The notes: a model not told the origin generated them from the letters alone. DNA of 64,000 bases from JASLBX01 sp035762665 (GCA_035762665.1 DASTNZ010000152.1:1-64000); one strand, 5' to 3'; shown: positions 8,241-16,938, numbered from the stretch's first letter. Numbers and translations are program-made.

Positions 8241-8360
8241 ACCCCTCAGCGAAGTTCCTTGTGCGCCGGGTCCTCGGCCAGGTGACCTCGGTGTCCATGG
8301 GTGAGGTCACGAACTACCTCGAGTCGCTGGACGGTCCCGAGGAGGCTGTCGTGCACACAT
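8241..8360 (+). pseudogene. DUF1801 N-terminal relic
   Basis: ATG 8276 opens M-G-E-V-T-N-Y-L-E-S-L-D-G-P-E-E-A-V-V-H, the same N-terminus as the broken DUF1801 gene at 4840-5061. About 35 bp upstream of the ATG are also shared. The match stops after some 22 codons and nothing of the YG(M/I)xAxRYRG core follows, so this is a truncated copy. Confidence 0.7.
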
Positions 8361-8474
8361 TCCGAAGACGGCACCGAAGACAGCAAACATGCGAGTGTCC
8401 CGCTCGGACAGCATGGGAGACAGCTGGACCAGCACGACAGCAGCGAAGGTAACCCAGGCGAGTCCTAGGGCCAT
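8307..8474 (-). pseudogene. Small membrane-protein remnant
   Basis: The minus frame from ATG 8474 reads M-A-L-G-L-A-W-V-T-F-A-A-V-V-L-V-Q-L-S-P, one clear transmembrane helix. It continues to R-M-F-A-V-F-G-A-V-F-G-M and then runs antisense into the DUF1801 relic. It looks like a membrane protein truncated by a rearrangement. No family is recognised and it may not be expressed. Confidence 0.3.
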
Positions 8475-8530
8475 GACCACGCCCGCCCACACCGTGCGCG
8501 ATTGAACGCACGTTGATGGCGGGCTCAAAC

Positions 8531-9007
8531 TCAGCTCACCGCTCTCTTGACGAGCGCGCCGATCCTTTCCTCCACGGCGGCAGTCAATCCGGTCAGAGCG
8601 AAGGCAGTCGGCCACATGTCGCCGTCGTCGAGGTTCGCCGAATCGTTGAAGCCGAACGTGGAGTACCTCGATTTGAACTTGTGCGCACCCTGGAAGAAGC
8701 AGACCACCTTGCCGTCCTTGGCGTACGCGGGCATGCCATACCAGAGCCTCGGCGCGAGAGCCGGCGCACTGGCTGTGATGACCGTATGAAGCCGCTCGGC
8801 CATGGCGCGATCGGGTTCCGGCATCTCCGCGATCTTCGCGAGCACGGCGCTCTCCTCGTCCGCCTTGCCTGCCCGCCCGCCGTGGCGCTTGGCCGCCTTC
8901 ACCTCGTGGGCCCGCTCCTTGATGGCGGCCCGTTCCTCGTCCGTGAATCCCTCCGAAGGCTTGTCGGTTTCCGTGGTGCTCTTGGCGGAAGTGCGCGCGT
9001 CCTTCAT
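8531..9007 (-). CDS. DUF1801 (YdhG-like) domain protein
   Basis: This protein of about 158 residues has a Lys/Arg/Glu-rich N-terminal half (about residues 1-60, probably extended or helical) and a C-terminal DUF1801 domain. The conserved core is P-R-L-W-Y-G-M-P-A-Y-A-K-D-G-K-V-V-C-F-F, followed by F-K-S-R-Y-S-T-F-G-F-N-D. The domain is often annotated iron-chaperone-like, but its biochemical role is not established. ATG 9007 is chosen because AGAGGAGA lies 6-11 bp upstream; an in-frame ATG at 9046 has no such site. Two broken homologues lie within 4 kb. Confidence 0.82.
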   Translation of the reverse strand: MKDARTSAKSTTETDKPSEGFTDEERAAIKERAHEVKAAKRHGGRAGKADEESAVLAKIAEMPEPDRAMAERLHTVITASAPALAPRLWYGMPAYAKDGKVVCFFQGAHKFKSRYSTFGFNDSANLDDGDMWPTAFALTGLTAAVEERIGALVKRAVS

Positions 9008-9124
9008 TGCTGGTCTCCTCTGAGTCTCTCCGGCGATGAATCTCATTCTCGGGGAAACTGCCGTCGCGCCGCTTCTTCAAACCTGATCGAAAGTCACGAG
9101 CGCCCCGCCTGAGATGCCCCGGCT

Positions 9125-9440
9125 CCGGCGTTGCTCGCCGTCACCGACAAGGTCGACGCGCTCTACGGACAACCCCAGGCGCTGCCGGCCGACCGCGATC
9201 GGGTCGAAGATGGCCCGGCTGCGCCGCGAACACCACCGCCTACTCGGCAACGGCACCTGCACAAAGTCTCCCGAGCTCGACTGCGCCTTCGAGTCGATCT
9301 GCGAGTCTGCACCTTCTTCCAAAGCAGCATCGAGTTCCGGCCCACCCTGCAAGCCCAATATGACGACGCCGCCAACAAGGGTCAGCATCACCGAGCCGAC
9401 CTGTTCCAACGACTACAGAACACCTACACGGCCTCCGACC
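9125..9440 (+). pseudogene. Tyrosine recombinase (integrase) C-terminal remnant
   Basis: The signal moves between two frames. The first gives V-D-A-L-Y-G-Q-P-Q-A-L-P-A-D. The second gives M-A-R-L-R-R-E-H-H-R-L-L-G-N-G-T-C, then L-D-C-A-F-E-S-I-C-E. The first frame returns with C-T-F-F-Q-S-S-I-E-F-R-P-T-L-Q-A-Q. This matches the cysteine-rich tail of the recombinases found in actinobacterial multi-recombinase elements, where a 'RREHxRxLGNGxCxRPxELDC' segment precedes 'C-TFF-x-FRPTL'. Two frameshifts and the missing catalytic domain make it a relic. Confidence 0.65.
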
Positions 9441-9532
9441 CTAACTGCAGCGCCTCGCAGCACGTACGTAGTGCATCCTTGGAGTGCGGTCCACCCCCGC
9501 TCGGCGATGGGCATGCTCAGCCTCCGTAGTGT

Positions 9533-10228
9533 TTGGCTGTGCCGATCTCGGTGATCTCCCTACGCCGATATCCGGTGAAGTCGATGGGCGGTGAGTCGCT
9601 CGACCAGGCCGAGCTCGATGCCCGCGGCTTCGTCGGAGACCGGTGGTACGCGGTCGAGGACGACGAGGGCCGCTTCGCATCCGGCAAGGACACGCGCCGG
9701 TTCAGGCGGCGCGATGCTGTGTTCAACTACGCGGCTCATACCGAGCCCGGAGGCGGGGTTGTCGTGAGTCGAGGCAGCAGCCGCTGGTACGCGGGCGACC
9801 ACAGACTCGACCGGCGGCTATCGGACGAGATGGGCACGGCCGTCCGGATCACGCCGGAAGCCGAAGTGCCACACCAGGACATGGGCTCGGTGTCCATCGT
9901 CAGCACGGCCACACTGCAGTGGTGCGCAGACCGGTGGGGCGGCAATCCGGACCCACGACGCCTCCGCGTGAACATCGTTGTCGACTCCGACGAGCCTTTC
10001 GTCGAGGAACGATGGTTGGATCGGGAGCTCGAACTGGGCTCGACCCGGCTACGCGTAATCGAGCGCGTCCCGCGCTGCCGAATGATCGACATCCGCCAAG
10101 ACGGCGCGGAACCCGGCACCCAGTGGCTCACGTCCCTTGCCCAGGAGCGCGACATGTCTTTGGCGGTCTACGCCGACGTCAGCCAGCCGGGCCAGATCAC
10201 CCTCGGTGACCGACCGCAACCCGACTGA
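9533..10228 (+). CDS. MOSC-domain molybdenum-cofactor-linked protein
   Basis: This 231-aa protein has the MOSC N-terminal beta-barrel region (L-R-R-Y-P-V-K-S-M-G-G-E, then G-F-V-G-D-R-W-Y-A-V near residue 33) and a MOSC core. The core shows R-R-L-R-V-N-I-V-V-D-S near 141, and E-R-V-P-R-C-R-M-I-D, which contains the conserved cysteine proposed to take sulfur or Moco. MOSC proteins deliver sulfur to, or carry, the molybdenum cofactor; the precise partner is unknown. The start is TTG 9533 or GTG 9539. A degenerate fragment of the same gene lies at 480-574. Confidence 0.88.
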   Translation: MAVPISVISLRRYPVKSMGGESLDQAELDARGFVGDRWYAVEDDEGRFASGKDTRRFRRRDAVFNYAAHTEPGGGVVVSRGSSRWYAGDHRLDRRLSDEMGTAVRITPEAEVPHQDMGSVSIVSTATLQWCADRWGGNPDPRRLRVNIVVDSDEPFVEERWLDRELELGSTRLRVIERVPRCRMIDIRQDGAEPGTQWLTSLAQERDMSLAVYADVSQPGQITLGDRPQPD

Positions 10229-10394
10229 CTGGGGTGCCCCCGACCGCTCAAGACCCCGACCGCGCGGTGCTGCCGATGAGTGAGCATCGCGATGGTGCGC
10301 CCGGACGTCGACACGCGCATCCCGGGGTCGAGATCCCAATCGCTGACATCCGAACAACCGCCCGTGCCATGCTGATCGTGAGGAGGAGATGCCA

Positions 10395-10763
10395 ATGGGT
10401 CTCGAGCCTGGCTACCCGGTGGTGAGGAGCAATGACCCGTCTCGACCGCTCACGCTGTACGACGCGAACTTCGCCGCGTTTGGAACTCTTTCGGGTCCGG
10501 CTGACACCAAGGTCAACGTCATCTGCCAACAACAGTCGCCCGACGGTTCCCAGTGGTACAAGCTGCTCAACCCTGACCACCCCGGCAACGCCACCAACGT
10601 CGCCTACGTCTCCGTGGCTGCCTGCGAAATCGTGTCCATGCCCGGGCCGACGATCCCCGAATGCAAGAGCCTTAGCGGCTGCTTCCGCAAGTCCGCTGCC
10701 GGCGCTGTGGTGGCCGCCGGAGTGGCGGCTGCCGCAGTGTGGCGATCGAGACGTCGCAGGTAA
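10395..10763 (+). CDS. Small secreted or surface-anchored hypothetical protein
   Basis: A protein of about 122 residues. The first 90 look like a small beta domain (Y-P-V-V-R-S-N-D, then T-K-V-N-V-I-C-Q-Q-Q-S-P-D-G-S-Q-W-Y-K-L-L), reminiscent of SH3-like folds. Four cysteines follow the QWYK motif or lie near it. The C-terminus has a hydrophobic run (A-A-G-A-V-V-A-A-G-V-A-A-A-A-V-W) and an R-S-R-R-R-R tail, as in a tail-anchored protein. ATG 10395 lies a proper 8 bp behind AGGAGG; the ATG at 10389 would be too close. No signal peptide is visible, so the topology is uncertain. Confidence 0.55.
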   Translation: MGLEPGYPVVRSNDPSRPLTLYDANFAAFGTLSGPADTKVNVICQQQSPDGSQWYKLLNPDHPGNATNVAYVSVAACEIVSMPGPTIPECKSLSGCFRKSAAGAVVAAGVAAAAVWRSRRRR

Positions 10764-10824
10764 GGCCGAATCCGGTCGGCAGGCAAGGGCCCCGCCTATC
10801 ACGTCTCGTGACCAATCCAGTTTG

Positions 10825-10965
10825 CGCGATCAGGAAGTGGGCGCGTACGGAATCAGGCTCGTCGACAACAAGCAGCATCCGGCTCGTGCTACCGCCCAAC
10901 TCCTTCGGGCTGAACCTCCCCGTGCTCGCGCCCGCCGCGGGCACCCAGAATGACGCGTTGCCCAC
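10825..10965 (-). pseudogene. VOC (PhnB-like) domain remnant
   Basis: The minus frame from 10965 gives A-S-F-W-V-P-A-A-G, then F-S-P-K-E-L-G-G-S-T-S-R-M-L-L-V-V-D-E-P-D-S-V. PhnB-type VOC domains carry 'SPxxLGGSPxxxxLxVDDxDAV' at this place. The second half of the domain is missing, and no start or continuing frame is present. Confidence 0.5.
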
Positions 10966-11206
10966 AGCTGGCTTGGGACCACGGCGGCAGAAACGCAGAC
11001 GCGAAGGGCGACTCGTGCTTTCATGCCTCCATGCTGAGACGTCGCCGATCGTTCGACACTCAGGGAGTGCACCCAGGGCACCAGCGGGCGGTTGGCTGCA
11101 CTACGCCGCGGTAAACGCGAGGCGGGCATCGCAGCAGACCGGGCTGTATCAACAGGCCGGTGGCAGCGCTCTATCAGGCGAAACACCGGCCTGGGGGGAG
11201 GCCACC
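10966..11206. other. Leader region of the M48-like gene
   Basis: The frame of the downstream gene stays open here, but the reading lacks protein-like composition. GGGGGGAG at 11193-11200 is the likely ribosome site for ATG 11207. Confidence 0.4.
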
Positions 11207-12766
11207 ATGGCTGCGACGAACGAGGTTCAGCGTACGAGCGCCGTGCCGGAGCGTATCGACGTCAAGACTCTCCGCTACCCAACGGAGCCCTCTCGCTTCG
11301 TCTTGGCCGCGGCCTGTACCCTGTCCGGCCTGGCCGTGGTCATTGCCTGGCTGTCCCAGCTCGACTTGCCGACACTGCTGGCGGCGGTCATCGGCCTGGC
11401 GATCGGCATGGCCCTCCTCTGGGTGGCATTCCAGATATATCGCGCCCGCATCCTGGGAGACGCGGTGCTCGTGACGTCACAAACGCTTCCTGACTTCCAG
11501 CAGGCGATCGACGAGGTGAGGGATCGAATCGACTACCACCGGAGGGTGGACATCTTCGTCGTCCCCAAGTTGACAACTCCAGCACAGCTCACGAGCTACT
11601 TCGGGGTACGAGTGCTCCTCGTTGAGGGAGGTGCAGTCGCAGACATCACGACCCCGGCAAAACGACCGCAGCTGCTCTTCCTTCTTGGGACCTTCTTCGG
11701 CGCGCTTAAGGCCAAGCATGACCGGTGGGCAGTCGTCCAGATCCTCATCGACAATGCAGGGCTGCGCAAGATCCTCGCGCCCTTCGTTGGTCCATGGCTT
11801 CGCGCAACCGTCTTCACCGGTGACCAGATCGCGTACGCCTGCAGTCGAGATCTGGGAACTAGCCTGGACGCGGTGTACCGCACACTGGTCGGAAGGGAGC
11901 TGAGCCCTCAACTGCAGGCTGCCGGCCTCGTCAAGCAGGCTCAGCGAGTCCGCGAGTCCCTCATCCTGCGGTTCTCCCAGCTCTTCCGACCGGTCCCCCA
12001 CGCCACGAACCGTTTCCTCAACCTGCTGCGCTTCGCGCAACGTGTACAGCCCGAGTCGGTGGCTACATTCCGAGCCACGCTCCCCGAGGCAGCCACGACG
12101 TCCCTCGACATTGCGCTGGAGCGCGCGGCCCGGGACGAGCGGCGCCGGGTTTGGGCTGCTGCGGTGACATGCCTTGCAGTAGCGGTGGGAACCATGATGA
12201 TCTACGCCGGGCTCGTGGTCGGCGAGGCGTTGCGGGCTTCACCAAGTGACGTCGTCGATGTGCCGGTGACCCCAACTCTGGTCGAGCCGACACCCACCTC
12301 GTCCGAGCCAACGCCTACGCAGACGCCCTCGGAGCCGGTGCCGGCACAACTGCTGATCTATGCTGTGCCGGTCTCGCTGGGAACGTCATGCGCAGAGATC
12401 ACGGAGCCGCCTCCGGAGTTTGTCGGTCTTATGGCGGCGGTGACCTGCCAAGGGCTGACCGCTGAGGACGCCGATCATGTCGACATCTACCAGTTCGACT
12501 CGTACGATCGCATGTCCGCCGCCACAGATTACTGGCTGGGAGATCTGGCGTTAGGTGCCTGCGTGGACGGCCTCCGGGACACATGGACGAACAACGGCGT
12601 CTACGGCGGCACCCTCGCCTGCTATGTAGCCCCGAGCGGCGAGTCGGTCGCCGTCTGGACGATCGACGACGACTCGATCCTAATCGTGGCTGCGGACCCG
12701 AACATGCGGTTAGACGAGCTCTACACCTGGTGGCAGCGGGCCGCGCCGGCGTCGCTGCTCTCGTAG
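11207..12766 (+). CDS. M48-peptidase-like membrane protein without zinc motif
   Basis: This 519-aa protein has two TM helices near residues 27-70. A central domain (about 75-270) follows with the layout of membrane M48 peptidases: V-D-I-F-V-V-P, then L-V-E-G-G, then a helix, then R-A-T-V-F-T-G-D-Q-I-A-Y. The position that should read HExxH is G-T-F-F-G-A-L-K-A-K-H, so the first His and the catalytic Glu are gone and only a distal His remains. A third TM lies around residue 330. It is followed by a Pro/Thr linker (about 345-380) and an extracytoplasmic domain with cysteines. It is probably a non-catalytic pseudopeptidase. The start is supported by GGGGGGAG. Confidence 0.6.
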   Translation: MAATNEVQRTSAVPERIDVKTLRYPTEPSRFVLAAACTLSGLAVVIAWLSQLDLPTLLAAVIGLAIGMALLWVAFQIYRARILGDAVLVTSQTLPDFQQAIDEVRDRIDYHRRVDIFVVPKLTTPAQLTSYFGVRVLLVEGGAVADITTPAKRPQLLFLLGTFFGALKAKHDRWAVVQILIDNAGLRKILAPFVGPWLRATVFTGDQIAYACSRDLGTSLDAVYRTLVGRELSPQLQAAGLVKQAQRVRESLILRFSQLFRPVPHATNRFLNLLRFAQRVQPESVATFRATLPEAATTSLDIALERAARDERRRVWAAAVTCLAVAVGTMMIYAGLVVGEALRASPSDVVDVPVTPTLVEPTPTSSEPTPTQTPSEPVPAQLLIYAVPVSLGTSCAEITEPPPEFVGLMAAVTCQGLTAEDADHVDIYQFDSYDRMSAATDYWLGDLALGACVDGLRDTWTNNGVYGGTLACYVAPSGESVAVWTIDDDSILIVAADPNMRLDELYTWWQRAAPASLLS

Positions 12767-13071
12767 CCGCCCACCTTCGGTCAAGGCTGCGCAGCGGCTC
12801 CGTAATGTGCGTTCGGGATCCTTGGACGCCGAATCGCCCGCGCGGAGTCGAAGTCGGCATCGGAGCCACGGGAGCCCGTGACCGCCTGACCGATCTCCGC
12901 AAGACCGCTACGTCGGGCACGTCGATGAGAAACCGCCAGGCCCTGCATCCTCATGTCAATGCGACGCTACGGCTGGGGCAAGGCAATCTATGTCGCAAGT
13001 GCAATGCCGTTGCCGACGGCTGGGATGGAATTGACGACGGGGCTGTCGGTGCCGGCTTGTATTGTGCGCCG
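12767..13071. other. Intergenic, nothing recognised
   Basis: About 300 bp between the M48-like gene and the NIPSNAP gene. No gene, hairpin or repeat could be supported. The frame of the next gene is open through it but lacks family similarity. Confidence 0.4.
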
Positions 13072-13836
13072 ATGTTGACTGACCTCTGTTGTCCCGTACT
13101 CGAACTTCGCCAGTACACCTTGCATCCGGGCCAGCGAGACGTGCTGATCAGGCTGTTCGACAGAGAATTCGTGGAGACCCAGGAGGCCGTGGGGATGCGG
13201 GTCGTTGGTCAGTTCCGCGACATGGACGATCCTGACCGTTTCGTGTGGGTCCGCGGATTCCGCGACATGGCGGCGCGGGCCGAGGCGCTCGCCGCGTTCT
13301 ACGGCGGTCCTGTCTGGGCCCGGCACCGTGATGCGGCCAACGCCACGATGATCGATTCTGATGATGTGCTGCTGCTACGACCTGTGGACGATCGATCTGG
13401 TTTCCCGTTGCCGGGCGTGGCGAACCCTGGCGCGGCCGCGGAGCTGGATCGGCCGCCAGTTCACGCGACCGCTGCGCCAACGTCGCTGGTGGCGGCCACG
13501 GTTTATGACATGGATGGCCCCGTGGACGATGAGTTCGTGCGGTTCTTCGACCAATCCGTCCGGCCGGTGATGGTCGACACCGGCGCCGCGCCGCTAGCGT
13601 GCCTGCAGACCGAAACGTCCCAGAACACCTTCCCGGCGCTGCCGGTGCGCACTGGCGAGAACGTCTTCGTCTGGTTCTCACGGTTCACCAGCCTGGATCA
13701 GTATCGGGATCACCTCGCCCGGCTTGCGCAATCGACGGAGTGGACCGAGGCGGTGCTCCCCGAACTGTCCAAATACCTGACGGCTCGGCCAACACGGCTC
13801 AGGCTGGCACCGACGGCACGGTCGCTACTGCGGTAG
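13072..13836 (+). CDS. NIPSNAP-family protein
   Basis: A 254-aa cytosolic protein made of two ferredoxin-like halves. The first opens with V-L-E-L-R-Q-Y-T-L-H-P-G-Q-R-D-V-L-I-R-L-F, the usual NIPSNAP start ('ELRxYxxxPGxxxxxLxxF'). It then shows W-V-R-G-F-R-D-M-A-A-R and W-A-R-H-R-D-A-A-N. The second half (about residues 145-240) repeats a similar strand-helix pattern with F-V-W-F-S-R-F. The biochemical role of the family is unknown. ATG 13072 is chosen because family similarity begins about eleven residues later. The sigma factor gene follows after about 100 bp. Confidence 0.82.
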   Translation: MLTDLCCPVLELRQYTLHPGQRDVLIRLFDREFVETQEAVGMRVVGQFRDMDDPDRFVWVRGFRDMAARAEALAAFYGGPVWARHRDAANATMIDSDDVLLLRPVDDRSGFPLPGVANPGAAAELDRPPVHATAAPTSLVAATVYDMDGPVDDEFVRFFDQSVRPVMVDTGAAPLACLQTETSQNTFPALPVRTGENVFVWFSRFTSLDQYRDHLARLAQSTEWTEAVLPELSKYLTARPTRLRLAPTARSLLR

Positions 13837-13937
13837 GCCGCACCACACCGCCCATGACCGGCACAGACGTCGACCGACTAGTTTGCGCGCTCTGCGGAGT
13901 CCTACCGTGAGAATCTGCAACATCAGGAGGTGTGCTC

Positions 13938-14939
13938 GTGGGACAACCGCAACTCACCGACGCGGTACCCGTCGATCAGTCGATTGCAGATCAACTCACA
14001 CAACATCGCCCGGAGCTGGTCGGATATTGCTATCGGATGCTCGGCTCGGTATTCGATGCCGAGGACGCGGTGCAGGAAGCGCTCGTACGCGCTTGGCGCG
14101 CCTACGACCGGTTCGAGAGCCGCTCGAGCCTCCGCTCGTGGTTGTACCGCATCGCGACCAACGTCTGCCTGGATCTGCTCGACGGCAAGAAGCGCCGGGC
14201 TCGGCCAATGGACCTGTCGTCACCATCGGCCGCACCGACAACTCCCGGTGATCAATTGGCGGACGCCGCGTGGATCGAACCGATTCCAGACAACGCGATC
14301 TTCTCCACAAGCGACGACCTCGCCGAGGCCGCAGTCTCGCGCGAGTCGATACAGCTGGCATTCATCGCGGCGCTGCAACACCTGTCACCCCGCCAGCGCG
14401 CGGTGTTGCTGCTGCGCGACGTCGTCGGTCTGCGCGCCAGCGAGGTCGGTGTGCTGATGGGCTGCACGGTCGCATCGGTGACCAGCGCCTTACAACGGGC
14501 CCGGTCGGCACTGGCCGCGAGACATGGCACGGCGAGCGAATCTGCGCCCGCTTCACCATTGAGCGACACACAGCGTGCACTGCTCCTGCGCTATGTCGAT
14601 GCATTCGAACGATTCGACATGGACGCACTAACCATGTTGCTGCACATCGATGCCACCCTGTCGTTGCCGCCCTACACAACCTGGATGCAGGGTCCAGACG
14701 CGATCCGTGCATGGTTGCTCGGACCGGGCGTAGGCTGCCGCGGCTCCAAACTGATTCGAACTGTGGCAAACGGATCCCCGGCCGTCGGCCAGTACCGACC
14801 CAGCGAGTCGGGCCACGGCTACGAGCCCTGGGCACTGCAAGTGATCGAGGTCGCCGATGGTCGCATCGGGGGCATCAACGCGTTTCGCGATACCGAACGT
14901 TGGTTCCCATTGTTCGGCCTACCAAGCCGGCTCGACTAA
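13938..14939 (+). CDS. ECF sigma factor with SnoaL-like C-terminal domain (SigG/TIGR02960 type)
   Basis: A 333-aa ECF sigma factor. Region 2 is Y-C-Y-R-M-L-G-S-V-F-D-A-E-D-A-V-Q-E-A near residue 30. Region 4 is L-S-P-R-Q-R-A-V-L-L-L-R-D-V-V-G, then V-A-S-V-T-S-A-L-Q-R-A-R near residue 170. After about residue 200 a SnoaL-like domain follows (Y-V-D-A-F-E-R-F-D-M-D-A-L, then W-F-P-L-F-G-L-P). That C-terminal domain is typical of factors that have no separate anti-sigma gene and is thought to regulate activity. GTG 13938 lies 7 bp behind AGGAGG; the GTG at 13932 is too close. Regulon genes are not evident. Confidence 0.9.
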   Translation: MGQPQLTDAVPVDQSIADQLTQHRPELVGYCYRMLGSVFDAEDAVQEALVRAWRAYDRFESRSSLRSWLYRIATNVCLDLLDGKKRRARPMDLSSPSAAPTTPGDQLADAAWIEPIPDNAIFSTSDDLAEAAVSRESIQLAFIAALQHLSPRQRAVLLLRDVVGLRASEVGVLMGCTVASVTSALQRARSALAARHGTASESAPASPLSDTQRALLLRYVDAFERFDMDALTMLLHIDATLSLPPYTTWMQGPDAIRAWLLGPGVGCRGSKLIRTVANGSPAVGQYRPSESGHGYEPWALQVIEVADGRIGGINAFRDTERWFPLFGLPSRLD

Positions 14940-15169
14940 CGACCCGGGTGACCGGCGCGCCGCGTCCGGTCGACCTCGTTGAGACCCCCGACCGCCTAAC
15001 GATCTCCAGATCGAGCACGACTGGCGATCAGTCCCAGGGCGTGCCGAGCGGCCTCCAGTTCCGTGAGTTCCGGGAGCGATGGCAGGTTCAGGCACGGGCT
15101 GCTGTAATCGCTCACAGCGTGGGTGCTCGTGGAGAGCTGGCGCCGACGAGCGACCGAGAGGGCAGTCTC

Positions 15170-15538
15170 ATGACGGTAATTGGGCGATTGAGCGGTATCG
15201 CCCTGGAATGCCGCGACCCGGCAGCACTCGCAGCGTTCTACAGCGCGTTGACAGGATGGCCGATCGTCTATGCGGATGCGGAGTGGTACTCGGTGGGTAC
15301 CGATGCCGACGCGGAGTTTCACCTCTCGTTCCAGCTTGCACCCGAACACCACCCCCCGACCTGGCCTGATCCGACGTCATCGATGCAGTGCCATCTGCAC
15401 CTGCGGGTCGATGACATCGGCGCCGCGGAGGAGGCGGTTCTCGCGCTTGGCGCCACCAAGTTCGATCACCAGCCGAATCCTGACCACTCACGTGTGTTCG
15501 CAGACCCGTCTGGACATCCGTTCTGCCTCTGCACATAA
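15170..15538 (+). CDS. VOC-family protein, single domain
   Basis: A 122-aa single VOC domain: G-I-A-L-E-C-R-D-P-A-A-L-A-A-F-Y-S-A-L-T-G-W-P, then H-L-H-L-R-V-D-D-I-G-A-A-E-E-A-V-L-A-L-G-A, and the closing V-F-A-D-P-S-G-H-P-F-C-L. This is the glyoxalase-like '4a-hydroxytetrahydrobiopterin dehydratase/VOC' type common in actinomycetes. It would act as a dimer with metal sites at the interface. The substrate is unknown. ATG 15170 fits the family N-terminus. It lies about 230 bp behind the sigma factor, and that gap holds nothing else recognisable. Confidence 0.85.
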   Translation: MTVIGRLSGIALECRDPAALAAFYSALTGWPIVYADAEWYSVGTDADAEFHLSFQLAPEHHPPTWPDPTSSMQCHLHLRVDDIGAAEEAVLALGATKFDHQPNPDHSRVFADPSGHPFCLCT

Positions 15539-15672
15539 CTCCTCAGACGTCCGCTGATGCCGCGACCAGCCAATTCGCTCACCTCTGCGCAGCTGGCGTG
15601 ATGGTGCGGAAGCGCTGGTTGGGATCCGAAATCTGGTTGAGGCATCAGCCTGCCAGCGGTTGGCTGTAGTCC

Positions 15673-16938
15673 ATGACCGAGAACCGGATCCGTGTCGGCC
15701 GCGCGACCGACTCCGAGCGTTTCCTGGCGACCGACCACACGGTCTGGTTCGCTGAGGTTCCTGCTGCGCCGACAGAGCAGCAGCTGATCGGCCTTGCCGA
15801 GGAGAATCGCTTCGCAGCCGACATGGACGGCTCCGATCCGGGAACATATCCCGGGATCTACGGTGTCTTTCCGCTGACGCTCTCCATTCCAGGGCCCGAC
15901 GCATCTGCCAGACAGGTGCCGTGCGCCGGTCTAACCTGGGTGGCGGTGCATCCTGATCACCGGCGCCAGGGAGTGCTCACCGCGATGCTGCGGCACCACT
16001 TCGAACAGGTGCGTGAGCAGGACGGCACCCACGTCTCGGCCCTGCACGCCAGCGAGCCGGCCATCTACGGTCGCCATGGCTACGGCCTGGCGTCGCTGGA
16101 ACTGGAGGTGAACCTGGGCCGGGGTACGACGCTCACCGCCCCGGATCTGGACGATGCTGCCGGCGCTGTGACGACGCACCTGGTGACGGTGTCCGATCCT
16201 GATGTGCCCAAACGGATGCGGGAGTGCCACCTCGGCTGCGCCGGCCTCGGCTCGGTGGTCGGCGACGCCGGCTACTACGCGCGCATCTGCCACCAGCTAC
16301 CCGAGGAACTGCGAGACAAGGAATCGTGGCGGGTCCTGTTCGCCCGCCGCGACGACACGGACGTCGGGTTCGCCATGTTTCGCCGCACACACAAGTGGGA
16401 GCGCGCCCGCCCCGCAGGAGAGCTCTCGGTGTGGGCGCTGGTCGGCGACCCGGCCGCGCAGCTGGCGCTGCTGCGACGACTCGTCGAGTTCGACCTGATC
16501 GGGACCGTCAAGGTCCGCACCGTCGGCGTCGACGACCCGCTGCTGCTGTGGGTGGGCGGGCCCAGGGCGACCTCCGACGTAGCGACCTACGACAGCCTAT
16601 GGGTCCGCCTGGTCGACCTCCCCGAGGCGCTGCAGGACCGGACCTGGAGCGCACCGTGCGACGTCGTGATCGAAGTCACCGACACCATGGCACCGTGGAA
16701 CGAAGGCAACTGGCGGATCCGGGCCGAAGACACCGGCGATGCCACCGTGGAAAAGACGACCGCAGAGTCCGACGTACGCCTACGCGTGGACGCGTTGGGA
16801 GCTGCCTACCTCGGGGGCGGCAACCTCACCGCGCTTCAGCGCGCCGGGCTCGTAACAGAGCGCCGCAAGGGCGCAGTTACTGAGCTGTGGCGCGCCATGC
16901 GCACCGAGCTCTCCCCGACCGCCGCGGTCGGATTCTGA
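15673..16938 (+). CDS. Eis-like GNAT N-acetyltransferase
   Basis: This 421-aa protein has the Eis architecture: an N-terminal GNAT domain, a second degenerate GNAT domain and a C-terminal SCP2-like domain. The acetyl-CoA site is V-A-V-H-P-D-H-R-R-Q-G-V-L-T-A-M-L near residue 96. The Y-G-R-H-G-Y-G-L-A motif that follows is characteristic. The tail shows R-L-R-V-D-A-L-G-A-A-Y-L-G-G, typical of the SCP2-like part. Eis proteins acetylate amines, including aminoglycosides and lysine side chains. The natural substrate here is unknown. The C-terminal residue is Phe, as is common in the family, where the free C-terminus takes part in the active site. Confidence 0.9.
   Translation: MTENRIRVGRATDSERFLATDHTVWFAEVPAAPTEQQLIGLAEENRFAADMDGSDPGTYPGIYGVFPLTLSIPGPDASARQVPCAGLTWVAVHPDHRRQGVLTAMLRHHFEQVREQDGTHVSALHASEPAIYGRHGYGLASLELEVNLGRGTTLTAPDLDDAAGAVTTHLVTVSDPDVPKRMRECHLGCAGLGSVVGDAGYYARICHQLPEELRDKESWRVLFARRDDTDVGFAMFRRTHKWERARPAGELSVWALVGDPAAQLALLRRLVEFDLIGTVKVRTVGVDDPLLLWVGGPRATSDVATYDSLWVRLVDLPEALQDRTWSAPCDVVIEVTDTMAPWNEGNWRIRAEDTGDATVEKTTAESDVRLRVDALGAAYLGGGNLTALQRAGLVTERRKGAVTELWRAMRTELSPTAAVGF

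Noticed and set aside
10739..11206. N-terminal extension of the M48-like protein
   Set aside because: The extra 156 codons look non-coding, overlap a VOC relic on the other strand, and lack a ribosome site, whereas ATG 11207 follows GGGGGGAG.
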